Source: Streptomyces rapamycinicus NRRL 5491
GTDB taxonomy: Bacteria > Actinomycetota > Actinomycetes > Streptomycetales > Streptomycetaceae
Assembly: GCF_024298965.1 (NCBI RefSeq)
Contig: NZ_CP085193.1
Location: 8,680,001-8,744,000 of the forward strand
Length of the DNA stretch: 64,000 nucleotides
Direction of reading: 5' to 3'
The notes beneath the pieces were generated by a model. That model was not told where the DNA came from, did not search any database, and worked only from the letters and a program-made list of their open reading frames with translations. Numbering within the stretch: the stretch's first letter is position 1; each line of letters opens with the position of its first letter. Position numbers and translations under genes: made by a program. Of the stretch, positions 16,837 to 26,668 are shown one piece after another.

Positions 16837-18466
16837 AGCGCACAGGCGCGTCCGCGCGCTCGATCTTCTGGCTGCCCGCCTGGGTGCGGTACGACCGCGT
16901 CCAGGCGCTCGTGGCCTGCGGATCGGTCCGGTCGGAGACGGTGTAGTAGTCCATCTGGGCCCGCCGCGGGGTGACGTCGAGCACGCCGTAGCCGTGCGAG
17001 TCCATGTCCACCCACTTCACATGGCGGTTGGCGGCCCTGATCGCGGCGGCCGCCGCCAGGGACACCGTCTGTGGCGCCACATGCAGCAGGTCGTCGAGGT
17101 TGTCGGAGGTCACCGAGGTGACCACGAACTCGGTCGCGGCCGACCGGGAGAGCGGATAGGTGGCGGCCTTCACCGGTACGTCGTTGGCCCACGCCATATG
17201 GATGTCACCGGTGAGGAAGACCGTGTTGGCGATCCCGTGGTCGGTGAGGTGGGCGAGCAGCTCGCGCCGGTCGTCCGTATAGCCGTCCCACTGGTCGGTG
17301 TTGATGGCCAGCCCGCCCTTGGGCAGCCCCAGCAGCTCGGCGAGCGGGCCCAGCAGCTCGGCGGGGAGGGCCCCGAAGGCGACCGGTGAGATCATCACCG
17401 AGTTGCCCACCAGCCGCCAGGTGGTGTCCGAGGCGGTCAGGCCCGACTTCAGCCAGTCGAGCTGGGCGCGCCCGGTCAGGGTGCGCTCCGGGTCGTCCAC
17501 GTCCCCGCTGCCGGTGGCCGCCTGCTGGGAGCGGAACGAGCGCAGATCGAGCAGATGGAGATCGGCGAGGCCGCCGTAGCGCAGCCGCCGGTAGGTGGTG
17601 CCCTGGGTGGAGGGGCGCACCGGCATCCACTCGAAGTACGCCTGCTTGGCGGCGGCCACCCGCTGGGCCCACGCCCCCTCGGTGCCCGGCGTGTGGTTCT
17701 CCGCCCCGCCGGACCAGGCGTCGTTGGCGAACTCGTGGTCGTCCCAGATCGCGATCAGGGGGAGCGCGGCGTGCAGCGCCTGGGCGTCGGGGTCGGTCTT
17801 GTAGTTCCCGTGCCGGACGCGGTAGTCGGCGAGCGTGACGATCTCGTGGGTGGGGGCGTGCGGACGGACGACGTCCTTCGCCTCCGGGTACTCGCCGCTC
17901 TTGTACTCGTAGATGTAGTCGCCCAGATGGAGTACCGCGTCCAGGTCGGTGCGGGCGGCCAGATGGCGGTACGGGGAGAACCAGCCCGCCTCCCAGTTGG
18001 CGCAGGAAACCACGCCGAAGCGCACCCCGTCGGGCGCCGCGTCGTGCGCGGGTGCGGTGCGGGTGCGGCCCACGGGGGAGCGGACGCCGCCGTCCACGCC
18101 GAAGCGGTAGACGTAGTCGGTGGCGGGCCGCAGCCCGCGCACATCGGCCTTGACGGTGTGGTCGGTGTCGGCGGCGGCCTTGACGGTGCCGTGGGCGACG
18201 ACCGAGCGGAAGTCCCGGTCCTCGGCGACCTCCCAGGTCACCTCGACGGCGGGGCCCAGCCCCGAGCCGGGCACGGCGTCGGGGGCGGGCGTGATACGGG
18301 TCCACAGCAGGATCCCGTCGGGCAGCGGGTCGCCCGAGGCGACGCCGTGCAGGAAGGCGGGCCCGGAGGCGGCGGTGGCGGTGGGGCCCGGGACGAGGGA
18401 CAGCAGGGCGGCGGCGGCCGCCGCGGCCGTGACGGCGCTTCGGCGCGATATGTGGAGGTCGGTCAC
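16835..18466 (-). CDS. phoD: Secreted alkaline phosphatase D (PhoD), Tat exported
   Basis: PhoD is a Ca/Fe-dependent phosphodiesterase/phosphomonoesterase released outside the cell. From the GTG at 18466 the product is about 543 aa; a TTG at 18487 could add 7 residues. The N-terminus has a twin-arginine signal ([20 protein letters not shown]) and a likely cleavage site after TATAASG. PhoD features in order are [18 protein letters not shown], the SCANWE region with [30 protein letters not shown] and the late [12 protein letters not shown]. These give the Asp, His and Cys metal ligands of the family. It is a single gene on the minus strand. Confidence 0.93.
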   Translation of the reverse strand: MTDLHISRRSAVTAAAAAAALLSLVPGPTATAASGPAFLHGVASGDPLPDGILLWTRITPAPDAVPGSGLGPAVEVTWEVAEDRDFRSVVAHGTVKAAADTDHTVKADVRGLRPATDYVYRFGVDGGVRSPVGRTRTAPAHDAAPDGVRFGVVSCANWEAGWFSPYRHLAARTDLDAVLHLGDYIYEYKSGEYPEAKDVVRPHAPTHEIVTLADYRVRHGNYKTDPDAQALHAALPLIAIWDDHEFANDAWSGGAENHTPGTEGAWAQRVAAAKQAYFEWMPVRPSTQGTTYRRLRYGGLADLHLLDLRSFRSQQAATGSGDVDDPERTLTGRAQLDWLKSGLTASDTTWRLVGNSVMISPVAFGALPAELLGPLAELLGLPKGGLAINTDQWDGYTDDRRELLAHLTDHGIANTVFLTGDIHMAWANDVPVKAATYPLSRSAATEFVVTSVTSDNLDDLLHVAPQTVSLAAAAAIRAANRHVKWVDMDSHGYGVLDVTPRRAQMDYYTVSDRTDPQATSAWTRSYRTQAGSQKIERADAPVR

Positions 18467-18671
18467 GGCCGTGGAGATTACTGACAAGTAGCCCGCGGGG
18501 ACAGGGGGCTTGGGGGATGTTCGCCCACCCGTCGCCGCCAGGTCACCGGCGCGCTGGTCGCCCGGTCACCGCCCGGGCCGCCGGGTCACCGCCACCGCCG
18601 TCGGGGCCACAACGCCGTCGGCGGGCGCACCCTGGGGCGCGCCCGCCGATCCGGCCGGGAAGAGCCGGACA

Positions 18672-19499
18672 CTACTTCTTGAGCTCCTGCTTGACGAGCG
18701 GGGTGAACTGCTCCGGGGTCATCGGCGGGTTCTGGCCCACCATCAGCTTCTTCCCGTTCATCTTGAAGGACGGGGTGGCGTCGACGTCCTTGGTGTCGTT
18801 GAACGACTTGGACATGGCCAGCGCCCACCGGTCGTAGGTGCCGTTCTTCACGGCCTTCTCGAAGCCCGTGTTGCCCTTCAGCTCCTTGACCTGCTGGGCG
18901 ACGTCGATCAGCTTCTGGTCGTCCGCGAAGGCGTCATCGGTCTCCTCCGGGTGGTTCTTCGGCGCGTACAGCGCCTCCTTGTAGTCCAGGAACGCCTGCG
19001 GGCTGACATTGAGGGCCGCGCCGAGCGCGCTCAGCGCGTTCTTCGAGCCGGCGCCGGGCTGCTGCTTGTTGTCGTCGAGGAAGGTGCCCATGGTGAACTG
19101 CGCCTTGTAGGTGCCGTCCTTGATGTCCTTGAGCACGGTCGGGCCGGTGAACTTCTCGAACTGGGCACAGACCGGGCAGCGCATGTCCTCGTAGACGTGC
19201 AGGGTGTTCTTGGCCTTCTTGTCGCCGATGACGACCGTCGTGCCCTGGGAGCCGGTGGCGTTGGCGGGCTTGGCGAACGTCTTCTTCTCGGCCGCCGCCC
19301 GCCACTTCTGGTTCGGGTTGTCCGAGCTCATGTTGGTGACGGCGTAGCCGATGCCGCCGGCTATCGCGAGGACCGCGACGACCGCGCCGCCGACGAACAG
19401 CTGGCGCCGCATCCGGTCCTTCTTGGCCTGGCGCTCGCGCTCGGCACGCAGCCGTTCGCGCGCGGCCTGCTTGTTCTGCTGGCTGTTGCGGTTGCTCAT
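18672..19499 (-). CDS. DsbA-like thioredoxin-fold protein, membrane anchored
   Basis: A 275-aa thiol protein. A highly basic, Arg/Lys/Gln-rich cytoplasmic tail (residues 1-32) is followed by one membrane span (residues 33-53, LFVGGAVVAVLAIAGG). The external DsbA-type domain (PF13462-like) contains the redox motif CPVC in EDMRCPVCAQFEKFTGP near residue 105. It probably forms or exchanges disulfides in secreted proteins. GGAG precedes the ATG. It is closely related in layout to the protein at 20326-21312, with which it shares the phrases TTVVIG, LSALGAALD/NVS and YKxALxxPKNHPEE. Confidence 0.9.
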   Translation of the reverse strand: MSNRNSQQNKQAARERLRAERERQAKKDRMRRQLFVGGAVVAVLAIAGGIGYAVTNMSSDNPNQKWRAAAEKKTFAKPANATGSQGTTVVIGDKKAKNTLHVYEDMRCPVCAQFEKFTGPTVLKDIKDGTYKAQFTMGTFLDDNKQQPGAGSKNALSALGAALNVSPQAFLDYKEALYAPKNHPEETDDAFADDQKLIDVAQQVKELKGNTGFEKAVKNGTYDRWALAMSKSFNDTKDVDATPSFKMNGKKLMVGQNPPMTPEQFTPLVKQELKK

Positions 19500-19562
19500 G
19501 ATGGTTCGATCTCCGTGGGTGTGCGTCGTCAGTGATGCGTACGGGGGTGGGGAGCGCTGTGC

Positions 19563-20261
19563 TCAGGCAGCGGCCGAGCAGGGCGGTCCACGACGCACCA
19601 CGGAGTGCACGAGGAGAGGGAGCGCAGGTGCCGGGCGCACCGGCCGTACGGGCCGCGGGGTCCGGCGGCGGGGCAGCGGGGCCGCCGCGTGGACCGCGAC
19701 GGCCAGCAGCAGCGGCCGGAAGGCGAAGGCGGCCAGGGCGGCCAGCAGACGGCTCAGGGCGGCCTCGCCGCGCCGCAGCCAGGCCGAGGCGATCAGACCC
19801 ACCGCGATATGCGCGGCGAGCAGCAGCCAGGGGGTGGCGGAGCTCACGGCCGCCGCCAGCGGGGTGGCGATGCCGTTCTGGGAGACCCCGGGCAGCGGAC
19901 CGCCGAGGTCGCCCCCGCCACACAGCACGGTGACGCCCATGGTGCGCAGGGAGCCCGCCACCGGGCCACCGGACTGTCCGTAACACGCCTGCTGACCGGT
20001 GGTGAAGATCGTGTCGGCGGCCAGCTCCAGGGGGATCATGAGGGCCGCTATGGACCAGAAGCCCCGCTCCCGGCCCGCGAGGGCGTACGCGACGGCGAAG
20101 ACGGCCACCGCGAGCGCGCCGACGGTGCCCAGCGGCAGCGGGGCCCGCGACAGCAGGACATGCGAAGCCGAGGACAGCGTGACGCACAGCGCCGTGAAGA
20201 GCGCCGCGCGCACTGCCCTCAGCTGCGGTCCGGTGCCGTCCATGACTTCGAATTCTGCCAT
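19563..20261 (-). CDS. Integral membrane protein of unknown function
   Basis: A 232-aa protein with about five hydrophobic spans and a basic, Pro/Arg-rich C-terminus. Not recognised as a named family. A loop after the third or fourth span has ACYGQSGGPVAGSLRTMGVTVLCGGGD, holding two cysteines that could face the outside. It lies between two DsbA-like genes on the same strand, so a role in thiol redox exchange is a possible guess but no VKOR or DsbB CxxC pair was found. The Shine-Dalgarno sequence is weak. Confidence 0.65.
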   Translation of the reverse strand: MAEFEVMDGTGPQLRAVRAALFTALCVTLSSASHVLLSRAPLPLGTVGALAVAVFAVAYALAGRERGFWSIAALMIPLELAADTIFTTGQQACYGQSGGPVAGSLRTMGVTVLCGGGDLGGPLPGVSQNGIATPLAAAVSSATPWLLLAAHIAVGLIASAWLRRGEAALSRLLAALAAFAFRPLLLAVAVHAAAPLPRRRTPRPVRPVRPAPALPLLVHSVVRRGPPCSAAA

Positions 20262-20325
20262 GAACGGCTGTAGGGACCATGTGAAGAATCGGCCCGGCGC
20301 CCGGCTACCCGCCTGACCTGCTGGT

Positions 20326-21312
20326 TCACCCCTTGAGCTGCTTGTCCACCGCTTCCGTGAACTCCGTCGCGGTCGCGGGGGTGGAGCCGCCGCTGCCGGT
20401 CAGCTGGGAGCCGTCGAGCTTGACGGTGGGGGTGCCGCTCACCCCGGAGGCGTCGAAGTCGGCGATCACCTTCTTCGCCCAGGGGTCGTAGGTGCCCTCG
20501 CGCAGAGCCTCCCGGAAGGAGGCGTTCGTCTTGAGCGCGTACACCTCCTGCGAGACGGTCAGCAGCTGGTTGTCGTCGGCGTAGGAGTCCTTGCTCTCCT
20601 CGGGGTGGTTCTTCGGCGACATCAGGGCGGCCTTGTAGTCGAGGAAGGTGTCGGTGCTCACGTCCAGCGCCGCCCCGAGGGCGCTCAGGGCGTTCGCGGA
20701 GCCACTGCCGCCCATGGTCTTGTCGAGGATGGCGGTGAAGTGGAACGAGACCTTGTACTTGCCGGCCTTGATGTCCTTGGCGATGGTCGGCCCGACCGCC
20801 TGGTCGAAGGAGGCGCACGGCGGGCAGCGCAGGTCCTCGTAGACGTCGAGGGTGTGCTCGGCACCGGCCTCGCCGATCACCACGGTCGTTCCGCCCGGCC
20901 CGGAGCTGTGGGCGGGCGTGACGAGATCTCCCGGGCCCTCCGAGCCGCCGGAGCTGTCCGGGTCCCCGGAACCGCCCGAGCCCGGCGCTCCCGGCGGGCC
21001 CTGGACGACATCGTCCGACGAGCCGCCCCGGGAGCCCTGGTCGTCATCCGTGAACACGAGGACGCCCGCGACCACCGCGGCGGCGGCCGCCACCGCGATG
21101 ACGGCCGTAAGGCCGCCCTTGCGCTGCCGGTCCGCCGGTGCGGGAGCGCCGCCCCAGGGCCCGCCGCCCGGCCCGGGCGGCGGGCCCTGGGGCGGCGGGG
21201 GAGCGGGAGGGAAGCCCGGAGGCTGATCCGGGGGCGGCGGATGACCCGGCTGCTGGTACGGATTCTGCTGCGGGTCTCGCTCGCCCCCCGGCGGCTGCTG
21301 TCCAGGCCACAT
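20326..21312 (-). CDS. DsbA-like thioredoxin-fold protein with long Pro-rich N-terminus
   Basis: A 328-aa paralogue of the protein at 18672. The ATG at 21312 gives MWPGQQPPGGERDPQQNP. Residues 1-75 are Pro/Gly/Gln rich and probably cytoplasmic. One membrane span (about 76-98, AVIAVAAAAAVVAGVLVF) and a Ser/Gly/Pro-rich spacer follow. The DsbA-like domain has the redox motif CPPC in DLRCPPCASFDQAVGP near residue 162. It probably works outside the membrane on disulfides. Upstream extension of the frame into the DUF2252 gene is rejected as it has no coding character. Confidence 0.88.
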   Translation of the reverse strand: MWPGQQPPGGERDPQQNPYQQPGHPPPPDQPPGFPPAPPPPQGPPPGPGGGPWGGAPAPADRQRKGGLTAVIAVAAAAAVVAGVLVFTDDDQGSRGGSSDDVVQGPPGAPGSGGSGDPDSSGGSEGPGDLVTPAHSSGPGGTTVVIGEAGAEHTLDVYEDLRCPPCASFDQAVGPTIAKDIKAGKYKVSFHFTAILDKTMGGSGSANALSALGAALDVSTDTFLDYKAALMSPKNHPEESKDSYADDNQLLTVSQEVYALKTNASFREALREGTYDPWAKKVIADFDASGVSGTPTVKLDGSQLTGSGGSTPATATEFTEAVDKQLKG

Positions 21313-21395
21313 GACAGACAACGATAGGGGGGCGAGCGCACCCCGGCCATGGCCGGGGTGACGATCAACGGCCCGGGGGCGCCCCCGGGAGGCGA

Positions 21396-22721
21396 TCAGA
21401 GGCCGGGGATGCGGCCGTTGCGGAAGAGGTCCACGAAGATCTGGTGGTCGGCGCGGGCGCGGGCGCCGTAGGAGTGCGCGAAGTCCACCAGGAGCTCGGC
21501 GAAGCCGTCCTCGTCGGCGGCGATCACCGCGTCGATGGCTCGCTCGGTGGAGAACGGCACCAGCGAGTGGCCGCTCTGGTCGTCCGCGGCCGCGTGCATG
21601 GTGGCCGTGGCCCGGCCCAGGTCGGCCACGACCGCCGCGATCTCGGCCGGGTCGTCGATGTCGGACCAGTCCAGGTCCACCGCGTACGGCGACACCTCGG
21701 CGACCAGCTGCCCCGCCCCGTCCAGCTCGGTCCAGCCCAGCCACGGGTCGGCGTGGGCCTGGAGCGCGCGCTGGGAGATCACCGTGCGGTGGCCCTCGTG
21801 GTGGAAGTACGACCGCACCTGCTCATCGGTGATGTGCCGGGAGACCGCCGGGGTCTGCCCCTGCTTCATGTAGATCACCACATCGTTCTCCAGGGCGTCG
21901 CTGTTGCCCTCCAGAAGGATGTTGTACGAGGGGAGCCCGGCGCTGCCGATGCCGATGCCCCGGCGGCCCACCACGTCCTTGACGCGGTAGGAGTCCGGGC
22001 GCGAGAGACTGGACTCGGGGAGCGTCTCCAGATAGCCGTCGAAGGCGGCCAGCACCTTGTAGCGGGTGGCCGCGTCCAGCTCGATGGACCCGCCGCCGGC
22101 CGCGAAGCGGCGCTCGAAGTCGCGGATCTCGGTCATCGAGTCCAGCAGCCCGAAGCGGGTCAGCGAGCGGGCGTCGCGCAGCGCGTCCAGCAGCGGGCCC
22201 TCCGCGGTCTCCAGGGTGAAGGGCGGCACCTCGTCGTTCTTGGCGCCGGTGGCCAGGGCGTGGACGCGCTCGCGGTAGGCGCCGGCGTACGTCCGCACCA
22301 GCTCGGTGATCTTCTCGTCGCTGAGCGCCTTGGTGTAGCCGATGAGCGCCACGGAGGCGGCGAACCGCTTGAGGTCCCAGGTGAAGGGGCCGACGTACGC
22401 CTCGTCGAAGTCGTTCACATTGAAGATCAGCCGGCCGTTGGCGTCCATGTAGGTGCCGAAGTTCTCGGCGTGGAGGTCGCCGTGGATCCACACCCGGCTG
22501 GTGCGCTCGTCCAGGTACGGCCCGCCGGAGCGCTCCCGCTCCACATCGGAATAGAACAGGCAGGCGGTGCCGCGGTAGAACGCGAACGCCGAGGCGGCCA
22601 TCTTCCGGAACTTGACGCGGAAGGCGGCCGGGTCGGCGGCGAGCAGCTCGCCGAAGGCGGTGTCGAATACGGCGAGGATGTGCTCGCCGCGCTGCTCCGC
22701 CTGGGTCTGCTGGGTCGACAT
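21396..22721 (-). CDS. DUF2252 family protein
   Basis: A 441-aa protein of the DUF2252 family. Kinase-like phrases are visible: WIHGDLHAENFGTYMDANG near residue 75 and NVNDFDEAYVGPFTWDLKR near residue 100. These resemble the catalytic loop and metal loop of aminoglycoside phosphotransferase-like folds. The middle has RRGIGIGSAGLPSYNILLEG. The substrate is unknown. AGGAGG precedes the ATG at good spacing. It is divergent from dnaE, with a 214-nt gap. Confidence 0.9.
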   Translation of the reverse strand: MSTQQTQAEQRGEHILAVFDTAFGELLAADPAAFRVKFRKMAASAFAFYRGTACLFYSDVERERSGGPYLDERTSRVWIHGDLHAENFGTYMDANGRLIFNVNDFDEAYVGPFTWDLKRFAASVALIGYTKALSDEKITELVRTYAGAYRERVHALATGAKNDEVPPFTLETAEGPLLDALRDARSLTRFGLLDSMTEIRDFERRFAAGGGSIELDAATRYKVLAAFDGYLETLPESSLSRPDSYRVKDVVGRRGIGIGSAGLPSYNILLEGNSDALENDVVIYMKQGQTPAVSRHITDEQVRSYFHHEGHRTVISQRALQAHADPWLGWTELDGAGQLVAEVSPYAVDLDWSDIDDPAEIAAVVADLGRATATMHAAADDQSGHSLVPFSTERAIDAVIAADEDGFAELLVDFAHSYGARARADHQIFVDLFRNGRIPGL

Positions 22722-22935
22722 CGCGGAACGCCTCCTGGGGCATGAGAGTGATGATCGGTGGTGCGGATACGACAGGGTATGTTCCGTCTCGCCGGGTGCG
22801 CGGGAAGTCCGGATGACCCGTCGGGATCAACGCCTGAGGCTACTCGCGAGTGCCCGGCTCTTGTCAGTGCGGAGGGGTAACCTTCGGAGCTGTCTCGCCG
22901 TGCCGTCATCGATTGTTCGCCGGAGGTCTTCCACC

Positions 22936-25900
22936 GTGACCAAGCCGCCCTTCACGCACCTGCATGTCCATACCCAGTACTCGCTGCTGGACGGTGCGGC
23001 GCGGCTCAAGGACATGTTCAACGCGTGCAATGAGATGGGCATGACCCACATCGCCATGACCGACCATGGCAACCTCCACGGCGCGTACGACTTCTATCAG
23101 CAGGCGACGGGCGCGGGGATCACCCCGATCATCGGCATCGAGGCGTATGTGGCCCCCGAGTCGCGGCGCTACAAGCGACGGGTGCAGTGGGGCCAGCCGC
23201 ACCAGAAGCGCGATGACGTCTCCGGTTCCGGTGGTTACACCCACAAGACCATCTGGGCGTCGAACAAGACCGGTCTGCACAATCTCTTCCGGCTCTCCTC
23301 GGACGCCTATATGGAGGGCTACTTCGTCAAGTGGCCGCGGATGGACAAGGAGACCATCGCCCAGTGGTCCGAGGGCCTGATCGCCTCCACCGGCTGCCCC
23401 TCCGGCGAGCTCCAGACCCGGCTGCGGCTCGGCCAGTTCGACGAGGCCCTCAAGGCCGCCTCCGAGTACCAGGACATCTTCGGCAAGGAGCGGTACTTCC
23501 TGGAGCTGATGGACCACGGCATCGAGATCGAGCGCCGGGTCCGGGACGGGCTGCTGGAGATCGGCAAGAAGCTGGACATCCCGCCGCTGGTCACCAATGA
23601 CTCGCACTACACCTACTCCCGCGAGTCCGTGGCCCACGACGCGCTGCTGTGCGTCCAGACCGGCAAGAACCTCTCCGACCCGGACCGCTTCCGCTTCGAC
23701 GGCACCGGCTATTACCTGAAGTCGACCGACGAGATGTACGCCATCGACTCCTCGGACGCCTGGCAGGAGGGGTGCCGCAACACCCTCCTGGTGGCCGAGC
23801 AGATCGACAACGACGGCTGGTTCGAGAAGCGCGACCTGATGCCTCGGTTCGACGTGCCCGAGGGCTACACCGAGGTCACCTGGTTCCAGGAGGAGGTCCA
23901 CAAGGGGATGGCCCGCCGCTTCCCCGGCGGCGTCCCCGAGGACCGCCAGAAGCTGGCCGAGTACGAGATGGACGTCATCATCCAGATGGGGTTCCCGGGC
24001 TACTTCCTCGTGGTCGCCGACTTCATCATGTGGGCCAAGAACAACGGCATCGCGGTCGGCCCCGGCCGAGGCTCCGCGGCCGGTTCGATCGTCTCGTACG
24101 CGATGGGCATCACCGACCTCGACCCGGTCGAGCACGGGCTGATCTTCGAGCGGTTCCTCAACCCCGAGCGTGTGTCCATGCCCGATGTCGACATCGACTT
24201 CGACGAGCGTCGGCGCGGTGAGGTGATCCGGTACGTCACCGAGAAATACGGCGCCGACAAGGTCGCCCAGATCGGCACGTACGGCACCATCAAGGCCAAG
24301 AACGCCATCAAGGACTCCGCCCGGGTGCTCGGCTATCCGTACGCGATGGGCGACCGCATCACCAAGGCCATGCCCGCCGACGTCCTCGGCAAGGGCATCC
24401 CGCTCTCCGGCATCACCGACGAGAAGCACCCCCGCTACAGCGAGGCGGGCGAGGTGCGCGGGATGTACGAGAACGAGCCGGATGTGAAGAAGGTCATCGA
24501 CACCGCGCGCGGAATCGAGGGCCTGGTCCGGCAGATGGGCGTGCACGCGGCCGGCGTGATCATGTCCAGCGAGACGGTCACCGACCATGTGCCCGTCTTC
24601 TCGCCGAAGAACGACGGTCAGGTCGTGACCCAGTGGGACTATCCCACTTGTGAGTCGCTCGGCCTGCTGAAGATGGACTTCCTCGGCCTGCGCAACCTCA
24701 CCATCATGGACGACGCCGTCAAGATGGTGCGCGCCAACAAGGGCGTCGACCTGAAGATGCTCGATCTGTCCCTGGACGACCCCAAGACCTTCGAACTGCT
24801 CTGCCGCGGTGACACCCTGGGCGTCTTCCAGTTCGACGGCGGCCCCATGCGCTCCCTGCTGCGCATGATGAAGCCCGACCACTTCGAGGACATTTCCGCC
24901 GTCTCGGCCCTCTACCGGCCGGGCCCGATGGGCATGAACTCGCACATCAACTACGCGCTGCGGAAGAACGGCCAGCAGGAGATCACCCCGATCCACCCCG
25001 AGCTGGAGGAGCCGCTCAAGGAGGTCCTGGGGATCACCTACGGCCTCATCGTGTACCAGGAGCAGGTGCAGAAGGCCGCCCAGGTGCTCGCGGGCTACTC
25101 GCTCGGACAGGCCGACCTGCTCCGCCGCGCGATGGGCAAGAAGAAGCAGGAGGTCCTCGACAAGGAGTTCGTGCCCTTCCAGAAGGGCTGCCGCGAGCGC
25201 GGTTACTCCGACGAGGCCATCCAGGCGGTGTGGGACGTCCTGGTCCCGTTCGCCGGATACGCGTTCAACAAGGCGCACTCCTCCGCGTACGGCCTGGTCA
25301 CCTACTGGACCGCGTACCTCAAGGCCAACTACCCCGCCGAGTACATGGCGGCGCTGCTCACCTCGGTCCGCGACGACAAGGACAAGTCGGCGGTCTACCT
25401 GAACGAATGCCGCCGCATGGGCATCAAGGTGCTGCCGCCGAACGTCAATGAGTCCGAGGCCAACTTCACCGCCCAGGGTGATGATGTGATCCTCTTCGGT
25501 CTCACGGCGGTCCGTAACGTCGGTCAGAACGTGGTGGAGGCGATCATCCGCGGCCGCAAGGCCAAGGGGAAGTACACCTCGTTCCCGGACTACCTGGACA
25601 AGGTCGAGGCGGTCGTCTGCAACAAGCGCACCACCGAATCGCTGATCAAGGCGGGCGCCTTCGACGAGATGGGCCACACCCGTAAGGGGCTCACGGCGCA
25701 CTACGAAGCCCTGATCGACAATGTGGTCGCGGTGAAGCGCAAGGAGGCCGAGGGGCAGTTCGACCTCTTCGGCGGCATGGGCGGCGACAGCGGGGACGGC
25801 GACGGGCCGGGCTTCGGGCTCGACGTCGAGTTCGCGGACGTCGAATGGGACAAGAGCTATCTGCTGGCCCAGGAGCGGGAGATGCTCGGCCTGTATGTCT

Positions 25901-26481
25901 CCGACCATCCGCTGTTCGGCATCGAGCATGTGCTGAACGAGAAGGCGGACGCCGCGATCTCCGCGCTCACCGGTGGTGAGCACGCGGACGGCGCGATCGT
26001 CACCATCGGCGGCATCATCTCCGGTCTCCAGCGCAAGATGACCAAACAGGGCAACGCCTGGGCCATCGCCACCGTGGAGGACCTGGCCGGCTCCATCGAG
26101 TGCATGTTCTTCCCGGCCACCTATCAGCTGGTCTCCACCCAGCTGATCGAGGACGTGGTTGTCTTCGTCAAGGGGCGGCTGGACAAGCGCGAGGACGTGC
26201 CCCGGCTGGTCGCCATGGAGCTGATGGTCCCCGATCTCTCCGAGGCGGGCGCCAACGCGCCCGTGACGATCACCATTCCCACGGTCAAGGTCACCCCGCC
26301 GCTGGTCGAGAAGCTGAGCGAGGTGCTCACCCACCACCGCGGCTCCACCGAGGTGCGGATCAAGCTCCAGGGGGCGCGGAAGACCACCGTGCTGCGGCTC
26401 GACCGGCACCGCGTCACCGCCGACCCGGCCCTCTTCGGCGACCTCAAGGTGCTGTTGGGGGCGTCCTGCCTGGCCGGGTGA
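22936..26481 (+). CDS. dnaE: DNA polymerase III alpha subunit DnaE
   Basis: DnaE is the replicative polymerase. From the GTG at 22936, preceded by CGGAGG, the product is 1181 aa, normal for an actinobacterial DnaE1. The PHP domain is first (FTHLHVHTQYSLLDG, then MTDHGNLHGAYDFY). The palm follows with GPGRGSAAGSIVSYAM and the catalytic aspartates in MPDVDIDFDERRR near residue 415. The fingers, helix-hairpin-helix and OB-fold (VTIGGIISGLQRKMTKQGNAW) regions come after. An upstream frame extension has no start support. The stop lies within a 26-bp tandem repeat. Confidence 0.98.
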   Translation: MTKPPFTHLHVHTQYSLLDGAARLKDMFNACNEMGMTHIAMTDHGNLHGAYDFYQQATGAGITPIIGIEAYVAPESRRYKRRVQWGQPHQKRDDVSGSGGYTHKTIWASNKTGLHNLFRLSSDAYMEGYFVKWPRMDKETIAQWSEGLIASTGCPSGELQTRLRLGQFDEALKAASEYQDIFGKERYFLELMDHGIEIERRVRDGLLEIGKKLDIPPLVTNDSHYTYSRESVAHDALLCVQTGKNLSDPDRFRFDGTGYYLKSTDEMYAIDSSDAWQEGCRNTLLVAEQIDNDGWFEKRDLMPRFDVPEGYTEVTWFQEEVHKGMARRFPGGVPEDRQKLAEYEMDVIIQMGFPGYFLVVADFIMWAKNNGIAVGPGRGSAAGSIVSYAMGITDLDPVEHGLIFERFLNPERVSMPDVDIDFDERRRGEVIRYVTEKYGADKVAQIGTYGTIKAKNAIKDSARVLGYPYAMGDRITKAMPADVLGKGIPLSGITDEKHPRYSEAGEVRGMYENEPDVKKVIDTARGIEGLVRQMGVHAAGVIMSSETVTDHVPVFSPKNDGQVVTQWDYPTCESLGLLKMDFLGLRNLTIMDDAVKMVRANKGVDLKMLDLSLDDPKTFELLCRGDTLGVFQFDGGPMRSLLRMMKPDHFEDISAVSALYRPGPMGMNSHINYALRKNGQQEITPIHPELEEPLKEVLGITYGLIVYQEQVQKAAQVLAGYSLGQADLLRRAMGKKKQEVLDKEFVPFQKGCRERGYSDEAIQAVWDVLVPFAGYAFNKAHSSAYGLVTYWTAYLKANYPAEYMAALLTSVRDDKDKSAVYLNECRRMGIKVLPPNVNESEANFTAQGDDVILFGLTAVRNVGQNVVEAIIRGRKAKGKYTSFPDYLDKVEAVVCNKRTTESLIKAGAFDEMGHTRKGLTAHYEALIDNVVAVKRKEAEGQFDLFGGMGGDSGDGDGPGFGLDVEFADVEWDKSYLLAQEREMLGLYVSDHPLFGIEHVLNEKADAAISALTGGEHADGAIVTIGGIISGLQRKMTKQGNAWAIATVEDLAGSIECMFFPATYQLVSTQLIEDVVVFVKGRLDKREDVPRLVAMELMVPDLSEAGANAPVTITIPTVKVTPPLVEKLSEVLTHHRGSTEVRIKLQGARKTTVLRLDRHRVTADPALFGDLKVLLGASCLAG

Positions 26482-26556
26482 CCGCCCGGCCCTGACGAAG
26501 GCAGTGATCGCCCGGCCCCGGTGAAAGCAGTGATCGCCCGGCCCGGCGAAAGACGA
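26479..26556. repeat. 26-bp tandem repeat starting at the dnaE stop codon
   Basis: Three copies of a unit TGA(C/T)CGCCCGGCCC begin at 26479, 26505 and 26531, an exact 26-bp period. The first TGA is the dnaE stop. Copies two and three are closer to each other than to copy one. The unit does not match the 26-bp unit at 28573-29066 in sequence, only in period. Confidence 0.85.
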
Positions 26557-26582
26557 AATCAGCGGTTCCGGCGAGAACGCAC

Positions 26583-26613
26583 AAGGGGCGCGCCCGTGTC
26601 GGGCGCGCCCCTT
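26583..26613. terminator. Bidirectional hairpin terminator between convergent genes
   Basis: A perfect 14-bp stem (26583-26596 with 26600-26613) and 3-nt loop: AAGGGGCGCGCCCG, TGT, CGGGCGCGCCCCTT. It lies between dnaE (plus) and the 59-aa gene (minus), so it can end both transcripts. Confidence 0.88.
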
Positions 26614-26668
26614 GGGGCCATGTCACACGGCCTGCCACCGCGGTGGCCCAGCGCCGGTGCGCGGTGCG

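Noticed and set aside
22906..26409. Open frame of 1167 codons on the minus strand opposite dnaE
   Set aside because: It mirrors dnaE's third-position GC bias and has no domain motif; such long antisense frames are expected at this GC content.
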